Part shown: piece after piece, positions 1 to 7,330 of the stretch
How positions within the stretch are numbered: the stretch's first letter is position 1
How the letters are laid out: each line of letters starts with the position of its first letter
Origin: DAOUEH01 sp034430515
Lineage (GTDB): Bacteria > Chloroflexota > Dehalococcoidia > Dehalococcoidales > RBG-16-60-22
Length of the DNA stretch: 19,560 bases
Assembly: GCA_034430515.1 (NCBI GenBank)
Contig: DAOUEP010000058.1
Span: 1-19,560, forward strand
Direction of reading: 5' to 3'
The notes under the pieces: generated by a model
What the model was told of the DNA's origin: nothing
The model's database searches: none
What the model saw: only the letters and a program-made list of their open reading frames with translations
Position numbers and translations under genes: made by a program

Positions 1-269
1 CGCCGGGCGGCGAGACCAGCCCCGGCAAGATTGCCGTCTCGGCCCGCTCCGAGGAAATAGGCGACGACATCGGCGAGATTGACGCCACCGTGGAGGGCGA
101 CGACGCCAAGATTGCCTTTAACGGCAAGTACCTTACCGACGTGCTGAGCGTGCTGCGGGAGACATCGGTGGCGCTGGAGGTGACCAATCCCTCGTCCCCC
201 GGCCTCATCCGCCCGGTGGGCAGCGATAACTACACCCACGTGGTCATGCCCATGTTTGTCCAGTGGTGA
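1..269 (+). CDS. dnaN: DNA polymerase III beta sliding clamp, C-terminal fragment
   Basis: This is the last 88 codons of a gene entering from the left edge (first full codon at base 3, TGA stop at 267-269). The translated tail contains stretches such as KIAFNGKYLTDVL and ends GSDNYTHVVMPMFVQW. The 'F N x K Y L x D x L' strand and the terminal 'Y x x V x M P M' are typical of domain III of the bacterial sliding clamp. The clamp is a ring-shaped dimer that tethers DNA polymerase to DNA and is bound by many partners through a cleft in this domain. Identification rests on the C-terminal domain only. The 5' part lies outside the window, so nothing can be said about its start or whether it sits beside dnaA. 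Confidence 0.88.
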   Translation, partial: PGGETSPGKIAVSARSEEIGDDIGEIDATVEGDDAKIAFNGKYLTDVLSVLRETSVALEVTNPSSPGLIRPVGSDNYTHVVMPMFVQW

Positions 270-293
270 TTTAGAATATTTTAGATAATCCCA

Positions 294-318
294 AGGGGGA
301 ACTAAGATGCTCCCCCCT
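294..318 (+). terminator. Weak hairpin after dnaN
   Basis: GGGGGA (295-300) can pair with TCCCCC (311-316) around a 10-base loop, 25 bases after the dnaN stop. No T-run follows, so this is at best a weak or factor-assisted terminator. The rest of the 270-419 gap is AT-rich then C-rich. It has a possible -10 (TAGAAT, 364-369) for the next gene but no convincing -35. Confidence 0.3.
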
Positions 319-419
319 CCTAATCACCCCGCCCCCCATTAGCGTTCCCTCCCCAAAAAATGTTAGAATCGGGGCGTTCCGGCGAATTAATTAAGTCTGA
401 CGCCAGCGGAGGTACTCGT

Positions 420-1391
420 ATGATGGATAGAAACCCCAAAATCGGCCCCCTCGCCATGGAGAAAACCAAACTGAAGCAAGACGCCCTGGCCGGGGAGGTG
501 GCCGTGGTTACCGGCGGGGCGGGCAACGTGGGCCTGGGCGTGGCCCGGAGCCTGGCGTGGTTGGGAGCTAAGGTAGTAATTGCCGACGTAACCCCGGAGC
601 CGGGTCAGGCCGCCGAGGAGCTTATCAACGGCGAGAGCGGGCCGGGGACGGCCCTGTTCGTCACCACCGACGTTTCCGACGAGGCCTCCATGAAGGCCAT
701 GGCCGATAAGGCCTTCGCCACCTTCGGAAAGGTGGATATCCTGGTCAACAACGCCATGATTATGTCCCTGGGGGCGCCCGTCCTTGACTCGACACTCTAC
801 CAGCTTGACCGCCAGTACGAGATAGCGGCGCGCGGCACGTTCATCGGCATCCAGCTTTTCGTGCCCGGCATGCGGGAGCGGCACCACGGCGTGGTGACCT
901 ACATGTCCACCGCCTTCAGCCACCCGGTGGGGCCCAGTAACTACTGCGCCGCCAAGGCCGCCGCCACCTCCCTGATGATGTCCCTGGCGGCGGAGCTGGG
1001 GCCGGTGGCGGAATCGGGCATTGCCGTCTTTACCTTCATCCCGGCGGGGGTCGGCTTTCCCCGCAGCGCGGCGCCGCTGACTCCCGAACTAAAGGAGAAA
1101 TTCAAGAATTTCAAGATGCCCGACATGCCCGGCTACGCCGGGATGATTCCGGCCGAGGACGCCGGGGCCGCCCTGGCCTACTCCATCGTCCGGGCCGCCG
1201 ACCTGCACGGCTCGGGGATAATGATTGGGCAGGCCTTCCGGCAGATGGACTGGCCGTATCCCAAGCCGGAGACGGTGCCCCAGAGCGATTTCCAGCGCCT
1301 CAACGACATGGCCCTGCCACTGGTTTTCGCCTTTATGGGGCCCGGCTTCCCCGACCCGAAGGTGCCGCTGATGCCGATTAACCGGCAGTAG
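420..1391 (+). CDS. Short-chain dehydrogenase/reductase (SDR) family oxidoreductase
   Basis: A 323-residue NAD(P)-dependent SDR enzyme of unknown substrate. I chose the ATG at 420 because GGAGG (408-412) lies 7 bases before it; the frame is open upstream to an ATG at 360 that lacks a ribosome site. Visible SDR landmarks are the dinucleotide-binding glycine motif TGGAGNVG (31-38), followed by an acidic residue at the end of beta-2 (IAD), NNAM (110-113) replacing the usual NNAG, and the catalytic Y175xxxK179 (YCAAK) with a serine about 12 residues upstream. The chain is longer than classical ~250-residue SDRs because of an N-terminal extension of about 25 residues and a long C-terminal tail (after about residue 215) that probably caps the substrate pocket. 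The next gene, 38 bases on, is a flavin-dependent reductase, so the two may act on the same unsaturated or hydroxylated carbon substrate. That link is inference. Confidence 0.9.
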   Translation: MMDRNPKIGPLAMEKTKLKQDALAGEVAVVTGGAGNVGLGVARSLAWLGAKVVIADVTPEPGQAAEELINGESGPGTALFVTTDVSDEASMKAMADKAFATFGKVDILVNNAMIMSLGAPVLDSTLYQLDRQYEIAARGTFIGIQLFVPGMRERHHGVVTYMSTAFSHPVGPSNYCAAKAAATSLMMSLAAELGPVAESGIAVFTFIPAGVGFPRSAAPLTPELKEKFKNFKMPDMPGYAGMIPAEDAGAALAYSIVRAADLHGSGIMIGQAFRQMDWPYPKPETVPQSDFQRLNDMALPLVFAFMGPGFPDPKVPLMPINRQ

Positions 1392-1429
1392 CGTTAGAGG
1401 GAGAACGGAAAATACCCTGAACCTGTATT

Positions 1430-2653
1430 ATGAAGAATACGCGCCAGACAGCGGCGAAACACCCGCCCAAGGTATTTGCCCCCGGCCAGATTGGTAACCT
1501 CAAGCTGCGCAACCGCACCATCCGGGCCGGCTGTTTCGAAGGGATGTCCCCCCGGTCGGCACCTTCCGAGGCCTTAATCGAGCACCACCGCCGGGTGGCG
1601 GCCGGCGGCATCGGCATGACGACGGTGGCCTACTGCGCCGTCTCCCGGGACGGGCTGGCCTTCGCCCAGGAGATGTGGCTGCGCGAGGCAATCGTCCCCG
1701 ACCTTAAGCGCCTCACCGACGCCGTGCATAAGGAGGGGGCCGCCGCCTCGATTCAACTGGGGCACTGCGGCTTTTTCGCCAGCAGAAGCGCCACCGGGCA
1801 GGCGTCCATCGGCCCCTCGCGCAAGTTCTGCCTCTTCCGCTACAGCCGCTGCCGGGCGATGACCGAGGATGATATCGAGCGGGTGCGGGAGGACTTCGGC
1901 CATGCGGCCCGCCTGGCGATTAAGGCCGGCTTCGACGCCATTGAAATTCACGCCGGGCACGGCTACCTGCTCAGCCAGTTCCTCTCTCCCTGGACAAACC
2001 GCCGCCGCGACGGCTACGGCGGCTCCCTGGAAAACCGCCTGCGCTTCCCCGCTTCAGTAGTCAGGCACGTCCGCGAGGTCGTCGGCCCGGGCTATCCCCT
2101 GCTGGTAAAGATGAACTGCGAGGACGGCTTTAAGGGGGGGCTGACCATCGACGAAGCGGTGCGGGCGGCGTGGCGCTTCGAGGCCGAAGGCGCCAGCGCT
2201 CTGGTGCCCAGCTGCGGGTTTACCGCCCGCACCTCGTTCCACATGCTGCGCGGCCAGGTGCCGATACGGGAATACGTCAAGTCCGAGAAGAACCCCATCA
2301 CCAAAATAGGCATGGCGCTGTTCGGGCGCTTTATCGTCCGGGAAGTCCCGTTTCGGGAGCTGTTTCTCCTCGACCTAGCCGGGCACATCCGGGACGCCGT
2401 TAAAATCCCGGTGGTCTATATCGGCGGCGTCGGCTCGCTGGCCGATATGGAAAAGGTGATGGCGGCGGGCTTCGACTTCGTGCAGCTGGGGCGGGCCGTT
2501 ATCCGCGACCCGGACATCATCAGGAAGATGCAGGCCGGGGAGATAACCGCTACCGACTGCGACCACTGCAACCGCTGCGTCGCCGAGATGGCCGCCGCGG
2601 GCGTGGCCTGCGCCGCCGAGACCAGGGGATTCAGGCGCAAGGAATACCGCTAG
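1430..2653 (+). CDS. Old Yellow Enzyme-family NADH:flavin oxidoreductase
   Basis: A 407-residue protein with the FMN-binding TIM barrel of the OYE / 2,4-dienoyl-CoA reductase family, which reduces activated C=C bonds. Landmarks are the N-terminal 'IGNLKLRNRTIRAG' strand, SIQLGHCG (107-114), HAGHGYLLSQFLSP (174-187, carrying the substrate-binding HxxH), and the family signature DGYGGSLENR (194-203). It ends with a cysteine cluster C377-x2-C380-x2-C383-x10-C394, resembling the [4Fe-4S] ligands that follow the barrel in the large dienoyl-CoA reductases. Those enzymes continue into a FAD/NAD domain, whereas this chain stops 13 residues after the last cysteine. It therefore needs an external electron donor or is a barrel-plus-cluster form. 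No good ribosome site precedes the ATG. Its TAG overlaps the stop of the convergent gene. Confidence 0.9.
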   Translation: MKNTRQTAAKHPPKVFAPGQIGNLKLRNRTIRAGCFEGMSPRSAPSEALIEHHRRVAAGGIGMTTVAYCAVSRDGLAFAQEMWLREAIVPDLKRLTDAVHKEGAAASIQLGHCGFFASRSATGQASIGPSRKFCLFRYSRCRAMTEDDIERVREDFGHAARLAIKAGFDAIEIHAGHGYLLSQFLSPWTNRRRDGYGGSLENRLRFPASVVRHVREVVGPGYPLLVKMNCEDGFKGGLTIDEAVRAAWRFEAEGASALVPSCGFTARTSFHMLRGQVPIREYVKSEKNPITKIGMALFGRFIVREVPFRELFLLDLAGHIRDAVKIPVVYIGGVGSLADMEKVMAAGFDFVQLGRAVIRDPDIIRKMQAGEITATDCDHCNRCVAEMAAAGVACAAETRGFRRKEYR

Positions 2654-3294
2654 GCCGGATACTTGTAGTTTATCAGGGCGATAAAAAAGACGTTGATAAA
2701 CAGGTGGATGAGAAAGGCCGGCCAGTAGGACTTGCCCCGGTAGGCCACGTAGCCGAACAGGAGCCCCGTGAAAATGGTGCTCACCGTCTCCAGTTCCGGC
2801 TTGCCCAGGTGCAGCAGGGCGAAGGGAATCATCTGGAGCAGGATGCTGCCTTCTTTGAACTTTTCCCGTAGGCCGAAGAGCAGGAAGCCCCGGTAGAGAA
2901 ACTCCGAGGCGCCCAGCGACAGGCAGGCCGTAAAGAACAGGTAGGCAAAGCTGAAATCCGGCTCCCGGTAGTAGTTCTGCAGCGCCGGGCTGAACGAAGA
3001 GGCGTAGAGAATGGCCGCCGCTATCAAACAGATGACGACGACGTAAAAGCCCCACACCCGGGGACTGCCCAGCCCCAGACCGAACTTGAGGGGATTTTTA
3101 CGCAGGACGACCAAAATGACCGCCAGGGGCAAAAGGCCGTAGTAGATAAACAGGCTCAGCCACTCCTGGCCGATGGGATGGTAGCGGTGCAGGGAGATGA
3201 AGAGGACGGCGAACACGACGACGATTAGCTCCTGGCCGTATCCCCTCAGGAACCGGCCCAGGGCCCCGAACTCTTCGCGGAGAAAAGGCTTCAC
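2650..3294 (-). CDS. CPBP (CAAX/Abi) family intramembrane metalloprotease-like protein
   Basis: A 214-residue polytopic membrane protein with about six hydrophobic segments and a GTG start at 3294. The C-terminal half carries the CPBP (ABI) motifs: SEFLYR (130-135) in place of EExxxR, F158-A-L-L-H162 (FxxxH), and H197-L-F-I-N201 (HxxxN). Active family members cut substrates inside the membrane using the glutamates and histidines. Here the first glutamate of motif 1 is serine (S130) while the second (E131) is kept, so catalytic capacity is uncertain. It lies 58 bases downstream of the RND exporter on the same strand and may be co-transcribed with it; a 12-base perfect palindrome (3335-3346) lies in that gap. 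Its 3' end overlaps the stop of the convergent OYE gene by 4 bases. Its biological role is unknown. Confidence 0.82.
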   Translation of the reverse strand: MKPFLREEFGALGRFLRGYGQELIVVVFAVLFISLHRYHPIGQEWLSLFIYYGLLPLAVILVVLRKNPLKFGLGLGSPRVWGFYVVVICLIAAAILYASSFSPALQNYYREPDFSFAYLFFTACLSLGASEFLYRGFLLFGLREKFKEGSILLQMIPFALLHLGKPELETVSTIFTGLLFGYVAYRGKSYWPAFLIHLFINVFFIALINYKYPA

Positions 3295-3352
3295 CTCTAG
3301 AGTTTATCCGCTGGACGCGCCAAAGGCAAGCGGCGCGAGGCCTCGCAGTGCT

Positions 3353-5602
3353 CTAGGAGGCCGCCCGTTTGGCGCGTCGCTGCCGCATATCGTCCCACCA
3401 GACGACCAGCCCCGGCATGACCGTAATGGTAATCAGCAGGCAGAGGAAGACGCCGACGACGGTGGCGACGCCGAAATCGCGTATCATGACGAAGTTGGAG
3501 GCGATGAGCACCCCGAAGCCGCCCAGCGTCGTCAGGGCGGTGGTGACGATGGCCCGCCCTATCTTGGCGATGGCCGTCACCATGGCGTCCCGCGGCGACA
3601 GGCCGCGCTGCTTCTCCTCCTCGTAGCGCCCCAGCAGCAGCACCATGAACTCGGTGCAGATGCCGATGATGAGCACCCCCATGACGGCCGTGAGCGGGTT
3701 GAGGGGGATGCCGATGAGGTACATGTCCAGCGACGACCAGGCGAGGACGGCCCCGACGGGGACGATGGTAAAGAGGGTGATGCCGAGGCGCCGGTAGGCC
3801 AGCAGCAGGACGATAAAGACGGCGCTGAGGCAGATGACGTTCATGGTGAGGCGCTGGCCGATGATGGCGTCGATAATGCTGGCCCCCAGGACGAAACTGC
3901 CCGCCGGCGAAACGCTGACGCCTTCCGGCGGATTCAGCTCGGCCTTGAGGCTCTGCAATAGGTCGTGCGTCTCCTCCATGGGGAGGTAGCTCACGCTGAA
4001 AGAGGCGCTGGCGGCGAGGCCGTCGGCGGAGATTACCTGGTCGCGGTAGAGCGCCGGGGCGCCCTCCAGGATGGCGTCAATAACCGCCTGCGGGGGAATC
4101 ACGCCCCCGGTGGCCGCGGTCACCAGCGTGGCCGGGCTGGCCACGGAGATAAGCTCGGGATGATTGGCCAGGGCCTCGGTCTGGTAATTATTGAGCCAGG
4201 TCAGGATTTCCGGGCTGGCGATATCGCTATCGGCCTCGATGAGGAAGTCGAGCGTCCCGCTGGTGCCCAGGATATGGCGCAGCTCCCGCATCTCTACCAG
4301 GGCCGGGGTATCCTGCGGCATCAGCTCCTGGTAGTCGGTATTGACCGGCAGCCAGTGGTCGACGACGGCGCCGCCGACGGCAAAGAGGACGGCGATGATA
4401 AATATCCACAGGGTATTGTTCACCGCCAGCTTACCTATCCGTCCCAGCACCTTCTCGATGCGGCCGCTGGCCTCCACCGAGGCCGCCTTGAGCTTTTTGA
4501 TGGGGACGCGCTTATCGCCCCGGTAGACGATGCTGTGCAGCAGGAAGAGGCTGGTGATGAAGCTGATGACGATGCCGATGGCCAGCACCATGCCGAAGTC
4601 CTTAATCATGGGGACTTCGGAGATATAGAGGGTGATGAAACCGATGATGGTGGCCAGCAGCGCCAGACCGACCACGGGGAACATCCGGGTGGCCGAGCTG
4701 ACGATGGCCCGGCCGACGCTGGGGCTGCGGGTAATTTCCTCCTGATAGCGGTTGTGGAACTGGATGGAGAAATCTATGCCCAGGCCGATGAGGATGGGCA
4801 GCACCGCCATGGTGGCCATGGTCATCGGCACGCCCACGTAGCCCATCAGCCCGAAAGTCCACAGGGCGCTCAGGCCCACCATGAGCAGCGAAAGCAGCCG
4901 CCAGCGCACCCGGAAGATCAGCATGAGGATGATAAGCATCACCCCCACCGAGAGGGCCAGCAGCAGGGTGATGTTAGAGCCGATGCCCTGGGCGATGGCA
5001 TCAATCAGCTTGGGCGATGAGACCACCGAGAATCTTACCCCGGTCAGGGTATTCTCGTTAAAAAAGGCCTCCACGTCCTGGGTGGCCTGGAGTTCTCCCT
5101 CGTCGCCCAGGCCGCCCTGCGGCGTGACGATAATCAGGGCGTGATGTGTATCGGGGACGAGGGACGCCAGCGCCGGGTTGATATTGCCCTCGGCGTCGTA
5201 GAGGACGGCGGCGATGAAGGCCGGGTCGTCGTAGGAGGGCAGGCCCGCCTCCAGTTGCGCCGCCCGCAGCACGTCCAGGGGGCTGACGATGGTGCGGTAG
5301 CGCGTGTCGGCGCCAAACTGCTGCTCGAAATAGACCAGGACGTCCAGGTTATCCGGCGAGAAGATGTCGTCGAGGCTGCCGGTAAGCAAAATGCTGATGG
5401 GTTCCCCGCCGAAATCCGCCTGGTAGCGCTCCGTCGCCCGGGAGATGGCGGAGTCCGGCGCTACCAGGGCGTCGAAGCCGGTATCCGTTTCCAGACGGGT
5501 TATGCCGGGTATCGCCGCCGCCGTCAAGGCCACGGCCAGGGCGATGAACCACCAGGAGCGGCGTACCACCAGCCGCGCCAGTATTTCGGGTATCCTCTTC
5601 AT
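3353..5602 (-). CDS. RND superfamily (MMPL-type) transporter
   Basis: A 749-residue inner-membrane transporter with the duplicated RND layout. There is one N-terminal membrane helix (about 17-33), a large extracytoplasmic loop (about 35-208), a five-to-six-helix block (about 210-365), then a second helix-loop-block repeat to the end. The block motifs GLGIDFSIQFHNRYQEE (273-289, with D277) and, in the second half, IGICTEFMVLLLGRYEEE correspond to the sterol-sensing-domain-like helix 4 region of MMPL/HpnN exporters. These export lipids, hopanoids or hydrophobic compounds using proton motive force. Its ATG (5602) overlaps the TGA of the MarR-type gene as ATGA, with GGAGGTGAT just upstream, so the two are translationally coupled. 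Substrate cannot be told from sequence. No membrane-fusion protein or outer-membrane partner is nearby, which suits a single-membrane or MMPL-type exporter. Confidence 0.88.
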   Translation of the reverse strand: MKRIPEILARLVVRRSWWFIALAVALTAAAIPGITRLETDTGFDALVAPDSAISRATERYQADFGGEPISILLTGSLDDIFSPDNLDVLVYFEQQFGADTRYRTIVSPLDVLRAAQLEAGLPSYDDPAFIAAVLYDAEGNINPALASLVPDTHHALIIVTPQGGLGDEGELQATQDVEAFFNENTLTGVRFSVVSSPKLIDAIAQGIGSNITLLLALSVGVMLIILMLIFRVRWRLLSLLMVGLSALWTFGLMGYVGVPMTMATMAVLPILIGLGIDFSIQFHNRYQEEITRSPSVGRAIVSSATRMFPVVGLALLATIIGFITLYISEVPMIKDFGMVLAIGIVISFITSLFLLHSIVYRGDKRVPIKKLKAASVEASGRIEKVLGRIGKLAVNNTLWIFIIAVLFAVGGAVVDHWLPVNTDYQELMPQDTPALVEMRELRHILGTSGTLDFLIEADSDIASPEILTWLNNYQTEALANHPELISVASPATLVTAATGGVIPPQAVIDAILEGAPALYRDQVISADGLAASASFSVSYLPMEETHDLLQSLKAELNPPEGVSVSPAGSFVLGASIIDAIIGQRLTMNVICLSAVFIVLLLAYRRLGITLFTIVPVGAVLAWSSLDMYLIGIPLNPLTAVMGVLIIGICTEFMVLLLGRYEEEKQRGLSPRDAMVTAIAKIGRAIVTTALTTLGGFGVLIASNFVMIRDFGVATVVGVFLCLLITITVMPGLVVWWDDMRQRRAKRAAS

Positions 5603-6060
5603 CTGGCATCACCTCCGCCTTGCTGCCGGGAGATATTCGTATAGAGCATCCGGGCGACCGCGGCGGCCTTCTCCAGCTGCGCCTCCGTCAGGCCGTCGAG
5701 GAGCTGTTCGATTTGAAACTGCCCGGAGAGCCAGAGCCGGTTGATAAGCTCCTGCCCCGCCGGGGCCAGCGCGGCGATAACCCGCCGGCGGTCCCGGGGG
5801 TCGGTCTGGCGCATTACCAGGCCTTTCTTCACTAAATTATCGACGATGCCGGTGGCCGTGGAAAGGGCCACGTCCATCTCGGCGGCGATGACGCTCATGC
5901 GGGAGGCCCCCCGGGCGTGCAGCACCAGCATCACGCGCAGCTGGGCTACCGTCAGGTCCAGCGATAGCCACTCCGCCGGTACGGCGATGGGTATGGCGCT
6001 GAAGATGTCCCCGGACATCTTCAGGATTTCATCTACCAGGGCGGCTTCATTACGGGACAT
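5599..6060 (-). CDS. MarR family transcriptional regulator
   Basis: A 153-residue dimeric winged-helix regulator. Residues 36-98 form the helix-turn-helix and wing: LTVAQLRVMLVL, MSVIAAEMDVALSTATGIVD (recognition helix), then the wing signature DPRDRRRVIAALAPAG (88-103). MarR proteins usually repress a neighbouring efflux or detoxification gene and release DNA when a small phenolic or hydrophobic ligand binds. Here it is the first gene of an operon with the RND exporter, overlapping it by 4 bases, so it is most likely a ligand-responsive repressor of its own operon. GGAGG lies about 11 bases before the ATG. A consensus promoter lies 46-75 bases upstream. Confidence 0.92.
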   Translation of the reverse strand: MSRNEAALVDEILKMSGDIFSAIPIAVPAEWLSLDLTVAQLRVMLVLHARGASRMSVIAAEMDVALSTATGIVDNLVKKGLVMRQTDPRDRRRVIAALAPAGQELINRLWLSGQFQIEQLLDGLTEAQLEKAAAVARMLYTNISRQQGGGDAR

Positions 6061-6105
6061 CGGGTTAGTTGCCTCCGCAGCAATATTTAGCTTATACCGA
6101 AATAC

Positions 6106-6134
6106 ATTATACAGTCGGTTGCCCTTTCTGTCAA
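6106..6134 (-). promoter_or_regulatory. Consensus sigma-70 promoter of the marR-RND operon
   Basis: On the minus strand TTGACA (6134-6129), a 17-base spacer and TATAAT (6111-6106) match the vegetative promoter consensus at all 12 positions. The -10 lies between the arms of a small inverted repeat, ACCGA (6096-6100) / TCGGT (6115-6119), a plausible site for MarR autoregulation. Such a strong promoter would be expected to need a repressor. Confidence 0.8.
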
Positions 6135-6153
6135 CTCACAGAAACATCACAGT

Positions 6154-6183
6154 TTGACAGGTAAAGCCCCCCGGTGCTAAGAT
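6154..6183 (+). promoter_or_regulatory. Promoter of the modA leader transcript
   Basis: On the plus strand TTGACA (6154-6159), an 18-base spacer and TAAGAT (6178-6183) form a good sigma-70-type promoter, giving a start near 6190. Its -35 box faces that of the divergent marR promoter: CTGTCAA (6128-6134) and TTGACAG (6154-6160) form an inverted repeat 19 bases apart. Two direct CTGTGA copies, 11 bases apart on the minus strand, lie between them. One regulator could act on both promoters. Confidence 0.6.
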
Positions 6184-6323
6184 ACGAGCGAAACCATATC
6201 AGGAACCGGCTCCTAAGCTGCATTACCTAAACCCGCACGGGCACGGTGTGCAGCCGGTGGGCTTAAGGCCCCGACGTTGTCACGGGAAACGGTGGCAACT
6301 CCCGCCATTGGAAAGGAGGCACC

Positions 6324-6389
6324 ATGGTTCGTGCAACCCGAAAGCGCCCGGAGATTATCCGGCGTTTTTTGTTTCCAATCCCCCGGTAG
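6324..6389 (+). CDS. Small Arg-rich leader ORF (21 codons) overlapping the terminator
   Basis: An ATG at 6324 follows an excellent Shine-Dalgarno, AAAGGAGG (6312-6319), and opens 21 codons ending in TAG at 6387-6389. The peptide begins MVRATRKRPEII, ends FPIPR and has six arginines. It runs straight through the terminator hairpin and U-tract. A ribosome translating it would block or melt the terminator, so it may act as a leader peptide or translation-coupled antiterminator for modA. The SD is stronger than those of many real genes here, but no homologue is recognised and the peptide may be unimportant in itself. Confidence 0.4.
   Translation: MVRATRKRPEIIRRFLFPIPR
6345..6370 (+). terminator. 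Intrinsic terminator inside the modA leader
   Basis: CGCCCGGA (6345-6352) pairs with TCCGGCG (6358-6364) with one bulged C, a GATTA loop and a run of six T (6365-6370). It lies about 80 bases before the modA start, the expected position for a transcription-attenuation switch. Confidence 0.75.
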
Positions 6390-6449
6390 CGGCGCTGCCC
6401 CCTGCTCTAAAAACTATCCCGAGATTATTTTTTAAGGAGAAATCTTACG

Positions 6450-7274
6450 ATGCAAAAATCGTTTCTTCCCGGCCGGCTTACGGCCCTGGTCGGCCTGATA
6501 CTGGCGCTAACGGCGCTGGCGGCGCTGCCCGGCCTGTCCTGCGCCACCCCCGGCTCCGCCCCCCTGAGCGTTTTCGCCGCCGCCGGGGCCAAGCCCGCCC
6601 TGGACGAGATATGCCGGCTCTACGAGGCCGAATACGGGGCCGAGGTCGAGGTAACCTACGGCGGCGGCGGCGAGGTGCTCTCCCAGATGGAGCTGGCGCG
6701 CACCGGCGACGTCTACGTGGCGCCGGAGCAGAAGTTCATGGAGACGGCGGTAGAAAAGGCGCTGGTCTTGCCGGAGACGGTAACCGCCATCGCCTGGATG
6801 GTGCCGGTCATCGCCGTGCCGGCGGACAACCCCGCCGGCATCACGTCCCTGGCCGACCTGGCCCGCCCCGGCGTGCAGGTGGCCATCACCCGCCGCGAGA
6901 CCACCCTGCTGGGCCGCTACGCCCCGGAAATCTTCGCGCAGGCCGGCCTGGGCGACGCCATTGAAGCCAACATCGTGACCGAGGCAGCCCGCCCCGATAA
7001 CCTGCTCACCATGCTCGTCATGGACCAGGTGGACGCCGGCATTATCTGGAACTTCTACGCCACGTCGGCCCCGGACGAGATAAAAATAATCTACCTTTCC
7101 CCCGCCGAGCTGACCGGCGTGGGCGAGATGCGCGCCGCCCTCACCGCCTTTACCGAAGACGAGACGGCAGCCCGGCAATTTCTGGACTTTTTGACCTCGG
7201 CGGAGGGCAAGCAAGTCTTTGCCAGCCTGGGCTACATCACCACCGAGGAGGAACTGGCCAGCTACTGGCCATAA
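6450..7274 (+). CDS. modA: Molybdate/tungstate-type ABC transporter substrate-binding protein
   Basis: A 274-residue exported binding protein. An N-terminal signal (basic PGR then a hydrophobic core at about 10-28) ends near LPGLSC with C31, a possible though non-canonical lipobox. The mature part starts LSVFAAAGAKPALDEICRLYEAEYG, with the 'A A G' oxyanion-binding turn of the ModA family, then VTYGGGGEVLSQM and DVYVAPE. Further ModA-like elements are VPVIAVPADNP, the ...LLGRYAPE... region, DAGIIWNFYATSAP and the C-terminal 'FLDFLTSAEGKQVFASLGY'. AAGGAGA (6434-6440) lies 9 bases before the ATG. ModA captures molybdate or tungstate and passes it to ModB/ModC, but neither follows. A short permease-like stretch begins at its stop and is cut off by the convergent gene. 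Which oxyanion it binds cannot be told. Confidence 0.87.
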   Translation: MQKSFLPGRLTALVGLILALTALAALPGLSCATPGSAPLSVFAAAGAKPALDEICRLYEAEYGAEVEVTYGGGGEVLSQMELARTGDVYVAPEQKFMETAVEKALVLPETVTAIAWMVPVIAVPADNPAGITSLADLARPGVQVAITRRETTLLGRYAPEIFAQAGLGDAIEANIVTEAARPDNLLTMLVMDQVDAGIIWNFYATSAPDEIKIIYLSPAELTGVGEMRAALTAFTEDETAARQFLDFLTSAEGKQVFASLGYITTEEELASYWP

Positions 7275-7320
7275 AAAACGCTATTACCGGCCTCATCGTC
7301 AGCGCCATCGCCGGCGGGGC
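7271..7320 (+). pseudogene. Possible remnant of a permease (modB-like) start
   Basis: Reading from the ATA that overlaps the modA TAA (ATAA, a shape like the common ATGA overlap), the +1 frame gives IKNAITGLIVSAIAGG, which looks like the first membrane helix of an ABC permease. The frame then runs into the antisense of the DUF4129 gene and loses resemblance. This may be what is left of modB after a deletion. The fragment is only about 16 residues, so it is weak evidence. Confidence 0.25.
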
Positions 7321-7330
7321 GCCTCCCCGC
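7314..7330. terminator. GC hairpin between convergent genes
   Basis: GCGGGG (7314-7319) pairs with CCCCGC (7325-7330) around a 5-base loop, in the 61-base gap between modA and the DUF4129 gene. There is no T-run on either side, so any terminator role is uncertain. Confidence 0.3.

Larger units (their letters stand above)
6190..6389 (+). ncRNA. Structured cis-regulatory leader (riboswitch candidate) upstream of modA
   Basis: About 260 bases separate the predicted transcript start from modA, and much of this can fold. A long hairpin joins ACCGG (6205-6209)/CCGGT (6254-6258) and GCTGCA (6217-6222)/TGCAGC (6249-6254), with ACC/GGT and a CCC-GCAC-GGG tip inside. A second hairpin is GUUGUCAC (6276-6283) with GUGGCAAC (6292-6299). 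An alternative helix, GGUG (6291-6294)/CACC (6320-6323) plus CUCC (6299-6302)/GGAG (6315-6318), is incompatible with the second hairpin. An intrinsic terminator follows. A ligand-sensing element before a molybdate/tungstate-binding protein suggests a Moco/tungsten-cofactor-type riboswitch. GGGAAACGGTGGCAACTCC also loosely recalls cobalamin elements, but I see no B12 box. The class is not established. Confidence 0.55.

Noticed and set aside
6240..6330. Cobalamin riboswitch
   Set aside because: GGGAAACGGTGGCAACTCC loosely resembles the core, but no B12 box is visible and the downstream gene is a molybdate-type binding protein. Left as an unassigned leader.
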